Below, piece by piece: positions 16,077-26,600 of a stretch of 54,859 nt of DNA. The notes under the pieces are model-generated. The model did not search any database. It was given only the letters and a program-made list of their open reading frames with translations, and was not told the origin of the DNA. Every line of letters begins with the position of its first letter. The stretch's first letter is position 1. Location of the stretch: contig JAPUDO010000089.1 of NCBI GenBank assembly GCA_027493055.1, forward strand, positions 1-54,859, in the 5' to 3' direction. The translations under genes and the position numbers were made by a program. Origin of the DNA: Niabella sp. (GTDB lineage Bacteria; Bacteroidota; Bacteroidia; Chitinophagales; Chitinophagaceae).

Positions 16077-17468
16077 ATGAAAGGTATTGGAATTTCATAT
16101 ACTAAGATTTTTTGTTTTGGAGCATTATTGGCTTTGCTTCAATCCTGTTCTATTTTAACCAAACATAAATTAAACCCGGTGCAACTTACTTTTGATCAGC
16201 AGGGGCATTGTATTAACAGTACCCAATGTTTTTCTCCCGATGGACAATGGATTGTTTTTGATAGCAGGAACCATGATACTTTGCTGGCATCCAGCGGGGA
16301 GATTAAGATGGTAAATGTTTTAACAAAAGAACAGAAGCTGCTTTACAAAACAGGTCATCAAACTGAATACGGACCGGGCGCCGGGGCGGTTACGTTTTCG
16401 CCTGATGGAAAGCGCGTGCTGTTCCTCTCCGGGATTACCAATGCCGGTAAGGCGCATCCATATACTATTACAAGGCGTTCAGGCATTGCTGTGGAGATAG
16501 GGCAACCAATGATCCCTGTACACATGGATGCGAGGGATATCCGTGCGCCTTATACGCCAGGCGCTTTACGTGGCGGCACCCATGCGCATACCTGGAGCGG
16601 CGATGGGCAATGGATTAGTTTCACCTATAATGATTATGTATTACAGCAGGCTGAGAAGTTGTATGCTGATGTGAAAGATTTGCGTACTATTGGTATAATG
16701 TTCCCGCAAAGAGTAGCGGTAAATGATGCAGATGGGATAGAAAATTTTTCGGGGGAAATGTTTTCCGTTTTATTAGCGCCGGTTGTGCCTGATCCAGCTC
16801 CGGGAAGCGATGAGATCAGCAAAGCCTTTGATGAGTGCTGGATCGGGACAAATGGATATAGGAAAAAAGATGGTAGCTGGCAAAAAAAAGCGATAGCTTT
16901 CCAAGGAATGGTGCGCGATAGTAATGGAAAGGATAAGTCTGAGATTTTTATAGCGGATATCCCGGATAATTTGGTAGCATTATTAGGTGGCGATGCATTT
17001 TCAGGGACCGGTAAAACGCTTCCGTCTGTACCTGAAGCAGTTAAAAGAACGCGTATTACTTTTACAGAAAACGGAATAAGTTTATTGCCCAGGCATTGGT
17101 TGCGGTCTGTCCCTGACGGTAGTTTGATCGGCTTTTTGGCAAAGGACTATAAAGGGCTTGTTCAGTTGTTTGGTGTGTCGCCCGATAAGGGAGAAGTAAA
17201 ACAGTTGAGCTTTTTAGAACATTCGATAGCCGGGCCTTTTAACTTTAGTCCCGATGGAAAGTGGGCAGCATTTATTTCAGACGGCAGTATCTTTGTCTGC
17301 AATATTCAAAACGGGCAATCATATCGTTTAACCGGGCAGAACGGAGAACTGGCGGGGGCCGTTGCCTGGTCTCCCAAAGGAGATGGATTGTGTTACAATC
17401 AATATGTTCCGGATAGTAACGGCATCAATTACCTGCATATATTTTACATTAAATGGCGGAAGCCCTAA
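16077..17468 (+). CDS. DUF3748-like WD40/PD40-type lipoprotein
   Basis: This 463-residue protein resembles E. coli YidR (DUF3748), a TolB-like beta-propeller of unknown function. The lipobox LLQSC gives a lipidated Cys near residue 24. Propeller strands carry PD40-type motifs: FSPDGQWIVFD, FSPDGKRVLFL, WSGDGQWISFTY and FSPDGKWAAFI. A His/Arg-rich GGTHAHTWSGDG segment may be functional. It follows the GH127-like gene by 11 nt and ends the upstream operon. Its stop codon overlaps the stop codon of the convergent AraC gene. A role in binding or processing a sugar product is inferred from context only. Confidence 0.75.
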   Translation: MKGIGISYTKIFCFGALLALLQSCSILTKHKLNPVQLTFDQQGHCINSTQCFSPDGQWIVFDSRNHDTLLASSGEIKMVNVLTKEQKLLYKTGHQTEYGPGAGAVTFSPDGKRVLFLSGITNAGKAHPYTITRRSGIAVEIGQPMIPVHMDARDIRAPYTPGALRGGTHAHTWSGDGQWISFTYNDYVLQQAEKLYADVKDLRTIGIMFPQRVAVNDADGIENFSGEMFSVLLAPVVPDPAPGSDEISKAFDECWIGTNGYRKKDGSWQKKAIAFQGMVRDSNGKDKSEIFIADIPDNLVALLGGDAFSGTGKTLPSVPEAVKRTRITFTENGISLLPRHWLRSVPDGSLIGFLAKDYKGLVQLFGVSPDKGEVKQLSFLEHSIAGPFNFSPDGKWAAFISDGSIFVCNIQNGQSYRLTGQNGELAGAVAWSPKGDGLCYNQYVPDSNGINYLHIFYIKWRKP

Positions 17469-18346
17469 GCAATGTATCCTTTCCTGTGCCTGCGCTTATA
17501 ATCCAACGGGGTCATGCCCATGATCTTCTTAAAATGCCTGTAGAAATTAGAAACATTATTAAAGCCACATTTATAACAAATATAAGAGAGCGCATACCTG
17601 TCTTCTTTAATCATACGGCAGGTATGGCTTATCCGCACTTCCGTTAGAAAATCAAAATAGGTTTTCCGGGTAATGCTTTTAAAATATCTGCAAAAAGAGG
17701 TAATGCTGAAGTTACTGAGTGATGCCACTTCTTCCAGTGTGATCTCCTTGTCAAAATTAGATAATGTATAAGCTATAATATTGTTGATCCTGTCTGTATC
17801 AATTGAATTGGGCTGGTTAAATGCATAGCCGGCAGAAATTGTTTCCAGCTCTTCAGATTCGCTTATAATTTGTAATACTTTCAGCAGGATTATAATTTTT
17901 TCGAACTTACTGCATACAGTCATTTCTTTCATAAGCATGCGCACATTATTACCGGTGTTACCTTGTATGAGAAGGCCTTTTTTTGCCAGTTCAAAGATCC
18001 TTGGGATCAGGTAAGCTTCGGGCAAACTGAAAAAATCTTTTCCTAAAAAATCGGGCTTGAATTGTACTACAATTGCTTCTATGAGGTAATCTTTCTCATT
18101 TGAAAGTTCAGTTGTTTCTCTTTCTCTCCATGCGTGGGGCAGGTTCTCTCCTAATAAAATTACTTCCCCGGCTTTAATATGCGATATATTATCTCCTATG
18201 ATCCTTATTCCTTCACCCCGGATAATATAATGTAGTTCTAACTCTGTGTGGTAGTGTAACAATTTGCCAAATGCGTTGATGCGATCATACCTGACCAGAA
18301 ATGAATCCTGAATAGGTATGGGAACCTTATGAGGGTATGGTCTCAT
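17465..18346 (-). CDS. AraC-family regulator with cupin-like sensor (PUL 1)
   Basis: This 293-residue cytoplasmic regulator has an N-terminal cupin-like sugar-sensing domain with the HYHTELELHYIIRGEG segment and an LLGENLPHAW strand. The C-terminal AraC/XylS helix-turn-helix is at about residues 190-290 (LEEVASLSNFSITSFCRYFK and CGFNNVSNFYRHFKK). It shares this architecture with the AraC protein at 34681-35571, so the two look like paralogs serving neighbouring loci. It is divergent from the first SusC gene across a 400-bp AT-rich region carrying TTGTAT repeats, a likely binding region. Its stop overlaps the stop of the convergent DUF3748-like gene. Confidence 0.9.
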   Translation of the reverse strand: MRPYPHKVPIPIQDSFLVRYDRINAFGKLLHYHTELELHYIIRGEGIRIIGDNISHIKAGEVILLGENLPHAWRERETTELSNEKDYLIEAIVVQFKPDFLGKDFFSLPEAYLIPRIFELAKKGLLIQGNTGNNVRMLMKEMTVCSKFEKIIILLKVLQIISESEELETISAGYAFNQPNSIDTDRINNIIAYTLSNFDKEITLEEVASLSNFSITSFCRYFKSITRKTYFDFLTEVRISHTCRMIKEDRYALSYICYKCGFNNVSNFYRHFKKIMGMTPLDYKRRHRKGYIA

Positions 18347-18388
18347 AGCGACGGTTTAAAATGTTTATATAATATTATCATATTGCTA

Positions 18389-18490
18389 TTGTATCATTTT
18401 TTTGTATCAGATAATACTATTATAACATAAATGAGCTGAAAAATAATACTATTTTAACGTTTTTGTATTGATTTATAGTTTTTTGTATGA
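18389..18490. promoter_or_regulatory. Cluster of TTGTAT repeats, candidate AraC operator
   Basis: TTGTATCA occurs at 18389-18396 and 18402-18409, TTGTATTG at 18463-18470 and TTGTATGA at 18483-18490. The last three are preceded by T-runs. Spacings of 61 and 20 nt between those three are near whole helical turns, as expected for AraC-type sites. GATACA (TGTATC on the other strand) also recurs before the second AraC gene. Confidence 0.45.
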
Positions 18491-18636
18491 TTTAAGTATG
18501 AAAAATATAAAATTTTTTCAAAACACGAATTTATAGTAAGAAAATGATGCTTTAAGCTAAGAATTTATTTTTAATGGCAAAATAGTATAAAAAATGGATA
18601 ATTGCTTAAAAAAATAACTATAGGAGATGTAAGACA

Positions 18637-18673
18637 TTTGCTATATCAAGCGAAAAGCTTGCCGGTACGTTTG
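18637..18673 (+). promoter_or_regulatory. Candidate promoter of the first SusC gene
   Basis: TACGTTTG (18666-18673) is an exact TAnnTTTG -7 box. TTTG at 18637-18640 is a possible -33 box with slightly long spacing (25 nt). It would give a leader of about 65 nt before the start codon at 18747. Confidence 0.4.
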
Positions 18674-18746
18674 TTAGCGCATATTAACTGAATATCCTTT
18701 CAAATAGCGGTTGAATTTTGATATTGCTCAATATAAAAAAAGCCAG

Positions 18747-21700
18747 ATGAAGTCTTACTTGAAAAAATTGCTTGTGTTATCCTTTGTGCTGTTTGCCAAG
18801 TTATCTTTTTCTCAGAATAAAATAACCGGTCGGGTTTCGGATCAATCGGGGAGTATGATACCTGGTGTGGTGGTTACAAACCTTTCTACTCAAAATAAAG
18901 TGGTAACCAATACCAATGGTTTGTATGAGATTCCTGCTTCGCCTGCAGATACATTGTTTTTTGAAAGCATTAGCTATAATGCTGGAATCGAGGTTGTGGG
19001 GGACCGAACTGTGATAGATATAGTGCTGACAATTAAAGATGCAAGCCTGGAGCAGGTAATTGTTGTAGGGTATGGTCAACAACGGAAGCAGTCTGTAGTG
19101 GGCGCCATTGCAAAAGTAGAAGGAGCGGCCCTGGTGCAGGCGGGTGGTGTAACCAATTTGTCTGCGGCGTTAACAGGGTTGGCCCCCGGGGTTACGGCTA
19201 TACAGGTGAGCGGACAGCCGGGAAATGATCAGGCGCAGATACTTATAAGAGGTAAAGCTACATGGGGAAATACCAATCCGCTTATTCTGGTAGATGGTAT
19301 TGAAAGAGACTTTAATGATGTGGATCCGCAGGAGGTTGAAAATATATCTATTTTAAAAGATGCTTCCGCAACCGCCGTCTTTGGTGTAAAAGGCGCGAAT
19401 GGAGTCATTCTTATTACCACCAAGCGAGGTAAGAAAGGACAGGTAAAGATAAATGTTACTACAAATTGGGGCGTAAAAACACCTACTTATAAATTCCGGT
19501 TGCTGGATCATGCAACCGCTATGGAACTGGCCAATGAGGCTCAGATGAATGATAAGAACTGGAATTATATTTTCAGCGAATCTTATATAAATAAATGGAG
19601 GAATAAAGAAGATCCCGCGTATTATCCCGAAATTGACTGGAGCAAAGAACTGCTAAGAAAAGCAGGCTTCAGCCAGCAGTACAATGTAAATTTTGCCGGA
19701 GGTACCGACTTTGTAAAATATTTTACTTCACTGGGATACACAAGAGATGGAGATATTTTTAAGACTGAAAAGCAACCGGAATACGACCCTGACTACAGGT
19801 TTACACGTTACAACTACAGGAGTAATCTTGATTTTACAGTAACTAAAACCACCACTATCTCCACCAATTTTGCCGGTAATATAGGTGTCAGGCAAGCTCC
19901 TAACACTTACCAGGGAAGGGATGCCTGGGATGGCTGGGGCGCTGCAACACAGTTTAAACAAATGTACACGGTTCCCAATTATGTGTTCCCTGTTAAATAT
20001 CCAAACGGCCAGTGGGGGAATAATCCTGCCAATCGTTGGGATAACCTGGTGTTCAACCTGAACCAGCAGGGCAATGGGATAGAAAAGTTGAGCCAGATGT
20101 TCTCTGATCTTATTATTAAACAGGATCTGGGTTTTATCACTGCTGGTCTTTCATTACAAGGTAAATTGTCTTATAACTCATCTATCGCTTATCGCAGAAC
20201 GATTACCAAAAACGTTATCAGTTTTTATTATAATGGTCCGCTTGATACAAACCCGCAGGTATTTCCCGATTATGAGTCGGTGAATAAACCGGCAGGTTTT
20301 GGAGGAGAATATCTATCCAATGATTATCGCAATTTATACTATGAGCTTTCCGGCAACTATAACCGCAAGTTTAAAAAACATAATATAGGTTTGATGGGTT
20401 TGTTCTTCCGCCGGCAGGATTATAACAACACCCAGTTTACAGCTTACCAGGAAAGCTGGGTGGGCAGGGCCACTTACAGTTTTAATAACAGGTATTTATT
20501 TGAATTTAACGGGGCATATAATGGTTCTGAAAAATTTGCGCCCGGTTTGCGTTTCGGCTTTTTCCCGTCTTATGCGGTTGGATGGGTGATTTCCGAAGAG
20601 CATCTTATTAAAGACAACCTTCCTTTTATCAATTATTTAAAGGCCCGGTACTCGTACGGTAAGGTGGGAAGTGATATGGGCGCACCAAGGTTTACTTATA
20701 CCACAGACTATTCCTCCGGAGGAACCGCTCCGTTTGGTGAAAACGCTATTACCTGGTATGGTCCTATGTATTTTGAAGGGGCTGCTGCCAACAGGAACGC
20801 AACATGGGAAACATCCACAAAACAAAACCTGGGGCTAGAGCTGAGGCTATTGCATAAATTATCTTTCAACGCCGAGTTTTATGAGGAAAGGAGGAATGGT
20901 ATCCTGATGACAAGGCGCACTATACCCATCTGGTTCGGTACCGGCAATCCATCGGCTAATATAGGTGAAACAAAGAATCATGGATACGAGCTGGAAGCAG
21001 CCTGGGATGATAAGATCGGAGATTTTAATTACGGCATCAAAGCTAACTATACGTTTAATGAAAACCGCGTGATATTCAGGGATGACCCTGCTAACGTAGC
21101 AAACTATCAAAAAGAAGCAGGGAAGCCTATTGGGTGGAATTCCATGCTGCTGCTAAATGATATGTATAGTTCCTGGAACGATGTTTATAACTGGACAGCG
21201 AGCTCCTGGAACAGCGGTTTGATCCCGGGTGATTTTAAATATGTTGATTATAATGGTGATGGGGTAATAGATGCGCAGGATTTTGTGGCCAACGGGAAGT
21301 TAAGCTACCCGGCGCACACTTATGGCTTAACACTTTCTGCCGGATATAAGGGCTTTGCCATTAACGTTATGTTTTACGGCGTTTCGGGCATTGACCTGGC
21401 TACACCTTACGAATTGTTATGGGAATTTCCCGGCAATAATGCAATGGCATGGCCTTACAGTGTAAACAGGTGGACACCCGAAACAGCCTTAACAGCAACA
21501 AGGCCTTCATTGCACATGACCACCACAAGAACGCATAACGCGCAGAATTCAACTTTTGGTTTTGCGGACGCTTCCTACTGGAGGCTTAAAACAATGGAGC
21601 TGAGTTACAGGTTTGCCTCCGGTTTCATGAATAAACTGCGTAATGGTGCAGGTTTGCAGGTCTACTTCAACGGGAATAATTTTTTCACATGGTCAAATTT

Positions 21701-21788
21701 TGATGACAGGATCGATCCCGAATCGGCAAACTCCGGCGCATATCCTATCGTAAGAAGATATAATCTTGGCCTGCGCATCTCTTTATAG
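18747..21788 (+). CDS. SusC-like TonB-dependent outer-membrane transporter (PUL 1, pair 1)
   Basis: This 1013-residue outer-membrane protein should import oligosaccharides with its SusD partner, powered by TonB. It has a signal peptide (KKLLVLSFVLFAKLSFSQ), a carboxypeptidase-regulatory-like beta domain (about 25-95), a plug domain with LILVDGIERDFNDVDP and LKDASATAVFGVKGANG, and a barrel ending in aromatic/hydrophobic residues (GLRISL). The start at 18747 is chosen because the signal peptide begins there; the in-frame ATG at 18711 adds a hydrophilic segment. The SusD gene begins 25 nt downstream. The substrate is unknown. Confidence 0.95.
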   Translation: MKSYLKKLLVLSFVLFAKLSFSQNKITGRVSDQSGSMIPGVVVTNLSTQNKVVTNTNGLYEIPASPADTLFFESISYNAGIEVVGDRTVIDIVLTIKDASLEQVIVVGYGQQRKQSVVGAIAKVEGAALVQAGGVTNLSAALTGLAPGVTAIQVSGQPGNDQAQILIRGKATWGNTNPLILVDGIERDFNDVDPQEVENISILKDASATAVFGVKGANGVILITTKRGKKGQVKINVTTNWGVKTPTYKFRLLDHATAMELANEAQMNDKNWNYIFSESYINKWRNKEDPAYYPEIDWSKELLRKAGFSQQYNVNFAGGTDFVKYFTSLGYTRDGDIFKTEKQPEYDPDYRFTRYNYRSNLDFTVTKTTTISTNFAGNIGVRQAPNTYQGRDAWDGWGAATQFKQMYTVPNYVFPVKYPNGQWGNNPANRWDNLVFNLNQQGNGIEKLSQMFSDLIIKQDLGFITAGLSLQGKLSYNSSIAYRRTITKNVISFYYNGPLDTNPQVFPDYESVNKPAGFGGEYLSNDYRNLYYELSGNYNRKFKKHNIGLMGLFFRRQDYNNTQFTAYQESWVGRATYSFNNRYLFEFNGAYNGSEKFAPGLRFGFFPSYAVGWVISEEHLIKDNLPFINYLKARYSYGKVGSDMGAPRFTYTTDYSSGGTAPFGENAITWYGPMYFEGAAANRNATWETSTKQNLGLELRLLHKLSFNAEFYEERRNGILMTRRTIPIWFGTGNPSANIGETKNHGYELEAAWDDKIGDFNYGIKANYTFNENRVIFRDDPANVANYQKEAGKPIGWNSMLLLNDMYSSWNDVYNWTASSWNSGLIPGDFKYVDYNGDGVIDAQDFVANGKLSYPAHTYGLTLSAGYKGFAINVMFYGVSGIDLATPYELLWEFPGNNAMAWPYSVNRWTPETALTATRPSLHMTTTRTHNAQNSTFGFADASYWRLKTMELSYRFASGFMNKLRNGAGLQVYFNGNNFFTWSNFDDRIDPESANSGAYPIVRRYNLGLRISL

Positions 21789-21813
21789 TATTAGTTAATT
21801 TAAAAGATAGTCT

Positions 21814-23607
21814 ATGTTTAAATATATCAGAACAATTGTATGGTTGCTTATGGCAGTAACAAGCCTGCCATCCTGCGAAAAGTACCTGGATAAATCGCCT
21901 GACATTGGCATTTCTGATGAAACAGTATATGGCCGGTTTTTAAGTTTCCAGGGTTTTTTAGACCAGATGTACCGCAGAAACCCTGAATATATTGACAGGT
22001 ATGAATGGCGGGGAGATCAGTATGCTATTTCCGATGAGGCAGCTACCACATTTCTGAACGATCCCGGTACGCAGGCATTGCCCATCAATAAAGGTTTATT
22101 TATACAGCAGGGGTCGCGGGAATTTGGATGGAGATCGGGATTGTCCAATGCGGATGTGTCTGATAACAGGCCCGTGCTTGAAATGGCTTTTATCAACCTG
22201 CGTGTTGCCAATTTATGTATCCGGAACATTGATAAACTTCAGGATGCTAGTGACGGGGATAAAAAATATTTGCTAGGGCAGGCTTATTTTTTCAGGGCAT
22301 GGAATTACTTCCAGGTAATTCGCAGATGGGGTGGAATGCCACTTTTTGATAAGGCTTATGACAGTAACGATAATCTTGATTTTCCACGGTTGAGTTATCA
22401 CGAATCTACCCGGTGGCTGGTAAGTGATCTGGAAAAAGCTTTTGAGCTGCTGCCCGATTCGTGGCCGGCCATTCAAAAAGGCAGGGTTACAAAAGCTGCA
22501 GCCCTGGCGTTAAAAAGCATGGCCTTGCTGTATTCTGCAAGCCCTAACATGTGCCCCGAATTGGGCTATGCAGGGTATGATGCCAAAATTTGTGATACCG
22601 CAGCTAAAGCAGCGTATGCCGCTATCAGCTATATCCAGACAAATGGTCAATATTCATTAATGGATGGTTCTACGGTGGAGAACTACTCCAAAATATTTTA
22701 TAATCCTGATCTTTCTGCCAGTGCTGAAGCGATCTGGTATCGTCCGAATGGTATAGTGGGTGATTTCGCTTTGGGTTCTAACCTGGGGCCCAATTCCATT
22801 GCGCCGGGAAGTGTGCATTACGCTACGCCTACACAGAACATTATAGATATGTTTGAAATGAAGAACGGACTGCCTGTTGCCGATCCTGCATCGGGCTATG
22901 ATCCGCAAAATCCTTATGTAAACAGGGATCCCAGGTTTTATTATAGTGTGCTTTATAATTATGCTCCATGGACAAGGGAGAGCAACGGAAACATACACCT
23001 GTTACAGCTATGGCAGTATGATAGCTACCAGAACAAGGCATCGAGTGATTGGGGATATCAGGCCGATGTAAGGTGGAGAGGGCCTGCTCCTTATCTGATC
23101 CGCAAGTTCTGGCCAGAGGGATATAATAAAGTGGAGAAGAAGTATAATATGTATGTTCCTTCGGTGTACATCCGTGTAACGCAGCTCTATCTTGATTTTG
23201 CGGAAGCTGCCAATGAAGCTTATGGGCCAACGACCGTTGTTTCCGGTACCGGTATGTCGGCTTTGGATGCCATTAATACGCTTAGAAGAAGATCTGGCGT
23301 TGTAGATGTTCCGGCTGCGTTTACTTCCTCTAAAGAAGTGTTCAGGGAAAGAATCAGGAATGAACGTACCGTAGAACTATGTTTTGAACAACAGCGATGG
23401 CATGATATAAGGAGATGGAGGATCGGGAACGTATTGCATCATATTTATAATGTTGAAATTACCAGGACAGGCAACGGTAAATTTTCGTACAGGTACTATG
23501 AGGATGAAGGGCGGAACCGGGTTTTTGAAAATAAGCATTATTGGTATCCTATACCCAAACTATATGTAGACATGCTTTATAATCTGGAGCAAAATCCGGG
23601 TTGGTAA
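21814..23607 (+). CDS. SusD-like surface glycan-binding lipoprotein (PUL 1, pair 1)
   Basis: This 597-residue protein is the SusD/RagB lid partner of the preceding SusC. The signal peptide ends in SLPSC (lipidated Cys21), followed by EKYLDKSPD, the usual SusD start. Helical TPR-like segments follow, with QAYFFRAWNYFQVIRRWGG at about residues 153-171, the typical LRRRSG-like segment, and the C-terminal RNERTVELCFEQQRWHDIRR signature. It is co-transcribed with the gene upstream (25-nt gap) and the second SusC (34-nt gap). Confidence 0.95.
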   Translation: MFKYIRTIVWLLMAVTSLPSCEKYLDKSPDIGISDETVYGRFLSFQGFLDQMYRRNPEYIDRYEWRGDQYAISDEAATTFLNDPGTQALPINKGLFIQQGSREFGWRSGLSNADVSDNRPVLEMAFINLRVANLCIRNIDKLQDASDGDKKYLLGQAYFFRAWNYFQVIRRWGGMPLFDKAYDSNDNLDFPRLSYHESTRWLVSDLEKAFELLPDSWPAIQKGRVTKAAALALKSMALLYSASPNMCPELGYAGYDAKICDTAAKAAYAAISYIQTNGQYSLMDGSTVENYSKIFYNPDLSASAEAIWYRPNGIVGDFALGSNLGPNSIAPGSVHYATPTQNIIDMFEMKNGLPVADPASGYDPQNPYVNRDPRFYYSVLYNYAPWTRESNGNIHLLQLWQYDSYQNKASSDWGYQADVRWRGPAPYLIRKFWPEGYNKVEKKYNMYVPSVYIRVTQLYLDFAEAANEAYGPTTVVSGTGMSALDAINTLRRRSGVVDVPAAFTSSKEVFRERIRNERTVELCFEQQRWHDIRRWRIGNVLHHIYNVEITRTGNGKFSYRYYEDEGRNRVFENKHYWYPIPKLYVDMLYNLEQNPGW

Positions 23608-23641
23608 CCGAAGCTGTATTAACAGAAAAATATTTAATGAT

Positions 23642-26600
23642 ATGAGAAGAAATTATTACAGGGTCTTTATGCTTTTGCTTGTATTTCTTTATAATATACC
23701 GGTCGCTTTCTCTCAGGATGAAGATGCCGTACCCGGTTATATTTTGTCAGGAAAGGTAGTTGATACAGCCAATAAAGCGATTCCTTTTGCTACAATAGTT
23801 TACGGGGAAGGCATGAATGAAACAACTGCCAATGCGAGGGGGGAGTTCAGGATGAAAGTAAAGGGAAACGATGAATTAACCATAAAGGCATACGGGTATG
23901 AAACATTGATTGTAGATAAATATGAGCTGAACGGAGGCGTTTTTACCCTGAAACAACCTCCCTTGTATATGAGTGCGGATGATTTAATTAAGATCCCTTT
24001 TGGCGCTTTATATAAACGGCAGTTGGTTGGCGCTGTTTCCGTCATCAAAGGTAGCAGCCTGGAATCCATTCCCGATCCTTCTTTAACCAATTCGCTTGCA
24101 GGCCAGGCCGCAGGGCTTACCGTGTTGCAAACTGCCGGCACACCGGGATGGAACTCTGCAAACCTGTACGTACGGGGGCTGAATGGTTCGTCCGATAATG
24201 CGCCGCTTATAATAGTGGATGGCATTGAGCGGCCAATGAATGATCTGAATGCGGAAGAAATTGAGTCGGTGCAGGTGTTGAAAGATATTACTTCCAAAAC
24301 ACTTTACGGGGCAAGGGGCGCTAATGGCGTTATAATGGTTACTACAAAAAGAGGGAAAGTAAACACAAGGGAACGTAATGTAAGTGTGGAATACGGTTTA
24401 AAAATGCCGGAAAGGATGCCAAAATTTCTGGATGCCGGGGATTATACGTTGCTTTTTAACGAAGCCAGAAGAAACGACGGACTGCCGGAATATTACTATA
24501 ATTCGGAGATCGAAGGTTACAAAAAAGGAAATGCTAATTCCCTGATGTACACCAATGTTGATTTTTACGAAGAGCTTTTGAAAAAATCCATGCCTTATAA
24601 AAAGGCGGTATTGCAGTTCCGTGGTGGAAACAACAGAGCGCAGTATTATATGAACCTGGGATATCTGGGCGAGGGCGGATTGGAAAAGGTAGGGCCTGCA
24701 ACCACCTTCAACAGGCTGAACCTGCGGGCTAACCTGGATTATGCTATTTCCAGGATGGTAAAAATGTATGTGGACGTGGTGGGCAGGATGGAGTTCAGAA
24801 ATGCCAATAACCTGTCTTCCCAGGATTTCTTTGGACGCATGTCAGGCCACCGCCCGAACGAGTATCCGTTTATCATCCGCAGCAACCGGGATACGGTAAT
24901 ATATGGCGGCAGCTTTTATAGTTCCGGTAATGTTTACGCCCAAATGAGCGAAGGGGGATATTCAAAACGGGTAGACCGCACAGGTCAGACAAATGTGGGT
25001 GTGGACATAAACCTGGGCGATATTACACCGGGCCTTTCGGCTAAGGCTTATGTAACTTTTGATATTTATAATTATGTAACGTATGGCAAAAGCCAGAATT
25101 TTTATTCCTACGTTCCTGTATGGGCGGCATCATCTACAGGCCGGGACTCTATGTATCTTGTACAGCTATCCACCGGTACAAAGGTTTCGGGGCAATCCAG
25201 GTGGGGAGATGATGGTTATCGCAATATCGGGTATTACTACCAGTTAAATTATAACAGAACCTTTGGAAATGTTCATACTTTCAACAGCGACCTGCTATAC
25301 TTTAGAAACAAACGCGAATTAAGGGGGAGTTCCCAGGATATCAAGAATGAAACAATGGCGTTGCGTGCCAACTACATGTTTAAAAACAAGCTGATCGCGG
25401 AAATTGATATCACAGGTTTGGGATCTTCAAAGTTTGCGGCCAGCAAAAGGTACGGTGTTTTCCCGTCCGCGGGCATGGGCTGGGTCATTTCAGAAGAGTC
25501 GTTTGCAAAAGACCTTATAAGAAATAATTACCTGAAGCTCAGGGCCAGCTATGGTATCATTGGCACGGACAGGAACATAGATTTTTATCAGTTTGAAAAC
25601 AGGTGGGGTTATTGGGGTAACGCCAACTTCGGTACCAATAATGAGAACCGGCCGGGCGTAACCAATGTGGTTACTATTGCCAATCCCGGTGTTACCTGGG
25701 AAAAAGCAAAAGAGCTGAATATAGGATTGGAAGGTTCTTTCATCAAAAGAAAGCTTGGTGTAGAAGTGAATTATTTTATTAATGACCGGTATGATATACT
25801 CTCCAACAGAAGCAATAGTTATCCGCAAATATTAGGCGGGCTGTTGCCTGTAGAAAACTTCGGCAGGATACTGAACAAAGGCATAGAGGCCGGGGTCGAT
25901 TACAAAGGCACGGTGGGAGACCTGAGCTATTTCGTTGCTGCTAATTTTATTTATTCCAAAGCGTTTATTAAAGTGTATGATGACCTGCCGGGATATCCCG
26001 GCAACCGCCGCAGAACAAACGAAGCGGTGGATGCGGTCTTTGGCTATGTATCCAATGGATTGTTTCAAAGCCTGGAAGAGATCAATGGAGCGCCTGTACA
26101 GCGCCTGGGGCCGGTATCTCCGGGAGATATACGCTACCAGGACCTGGATAATAACGGTTATATAGATCAGAACGATGTACGCATTATCGGCAATACATTT
26201 CCCCGCGTTACCTATGGTTTTAATATTGGATTGCAATATAAGAAATGGGGTATGCAGGTAAATGGCGCAGGAATAGGAGATGTGCAGCGGTTCAATAATA
26301 ATAGCTATTACTGGATCAATGATGTAAACAGGAAATACTCCGACATAGTATGGAACAGGTGGACGCCTCAGACAGCATCCACCGCCACATACCCGAGGCT
26401 TACCACTTTAAGGGGAACCAATAATTACCAGAATTCCACTTTCTGGTTAACCGATGCTTCCTTCTTCAGGATAAAAGCCGCAGAGCTAAGCTACACCCTG
26501 GATCAGGAGCAGATCTCATTTTTAAAAGCAATGAAGATCTTCCTCAGGGGGAATAACCTGCTGATCTTTTCAAAACTAAAAGACCTGGATCCGGAAGACG

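Larger units (their letters stand above)
18347..18746. other. 400-bp AT-rich divergent promoter region of PUL 1
   Basis: No gene is seen. The region lies between the leftward AraC gene and the rightward SusC gene. It contains four TTGTAT-type repeats at 18389-18490 and a candidate promoter box at 18666-18673. Composition is strongly AT-rich between about 18350 and 18620. Confidence 0.6.

Noticed and set aside
18389-18490. CRISPR-like array
   Set aside because: The repeated unit is only 6-9 nt with irregular spacing, fitting regulator sites and not a CRISPR array.
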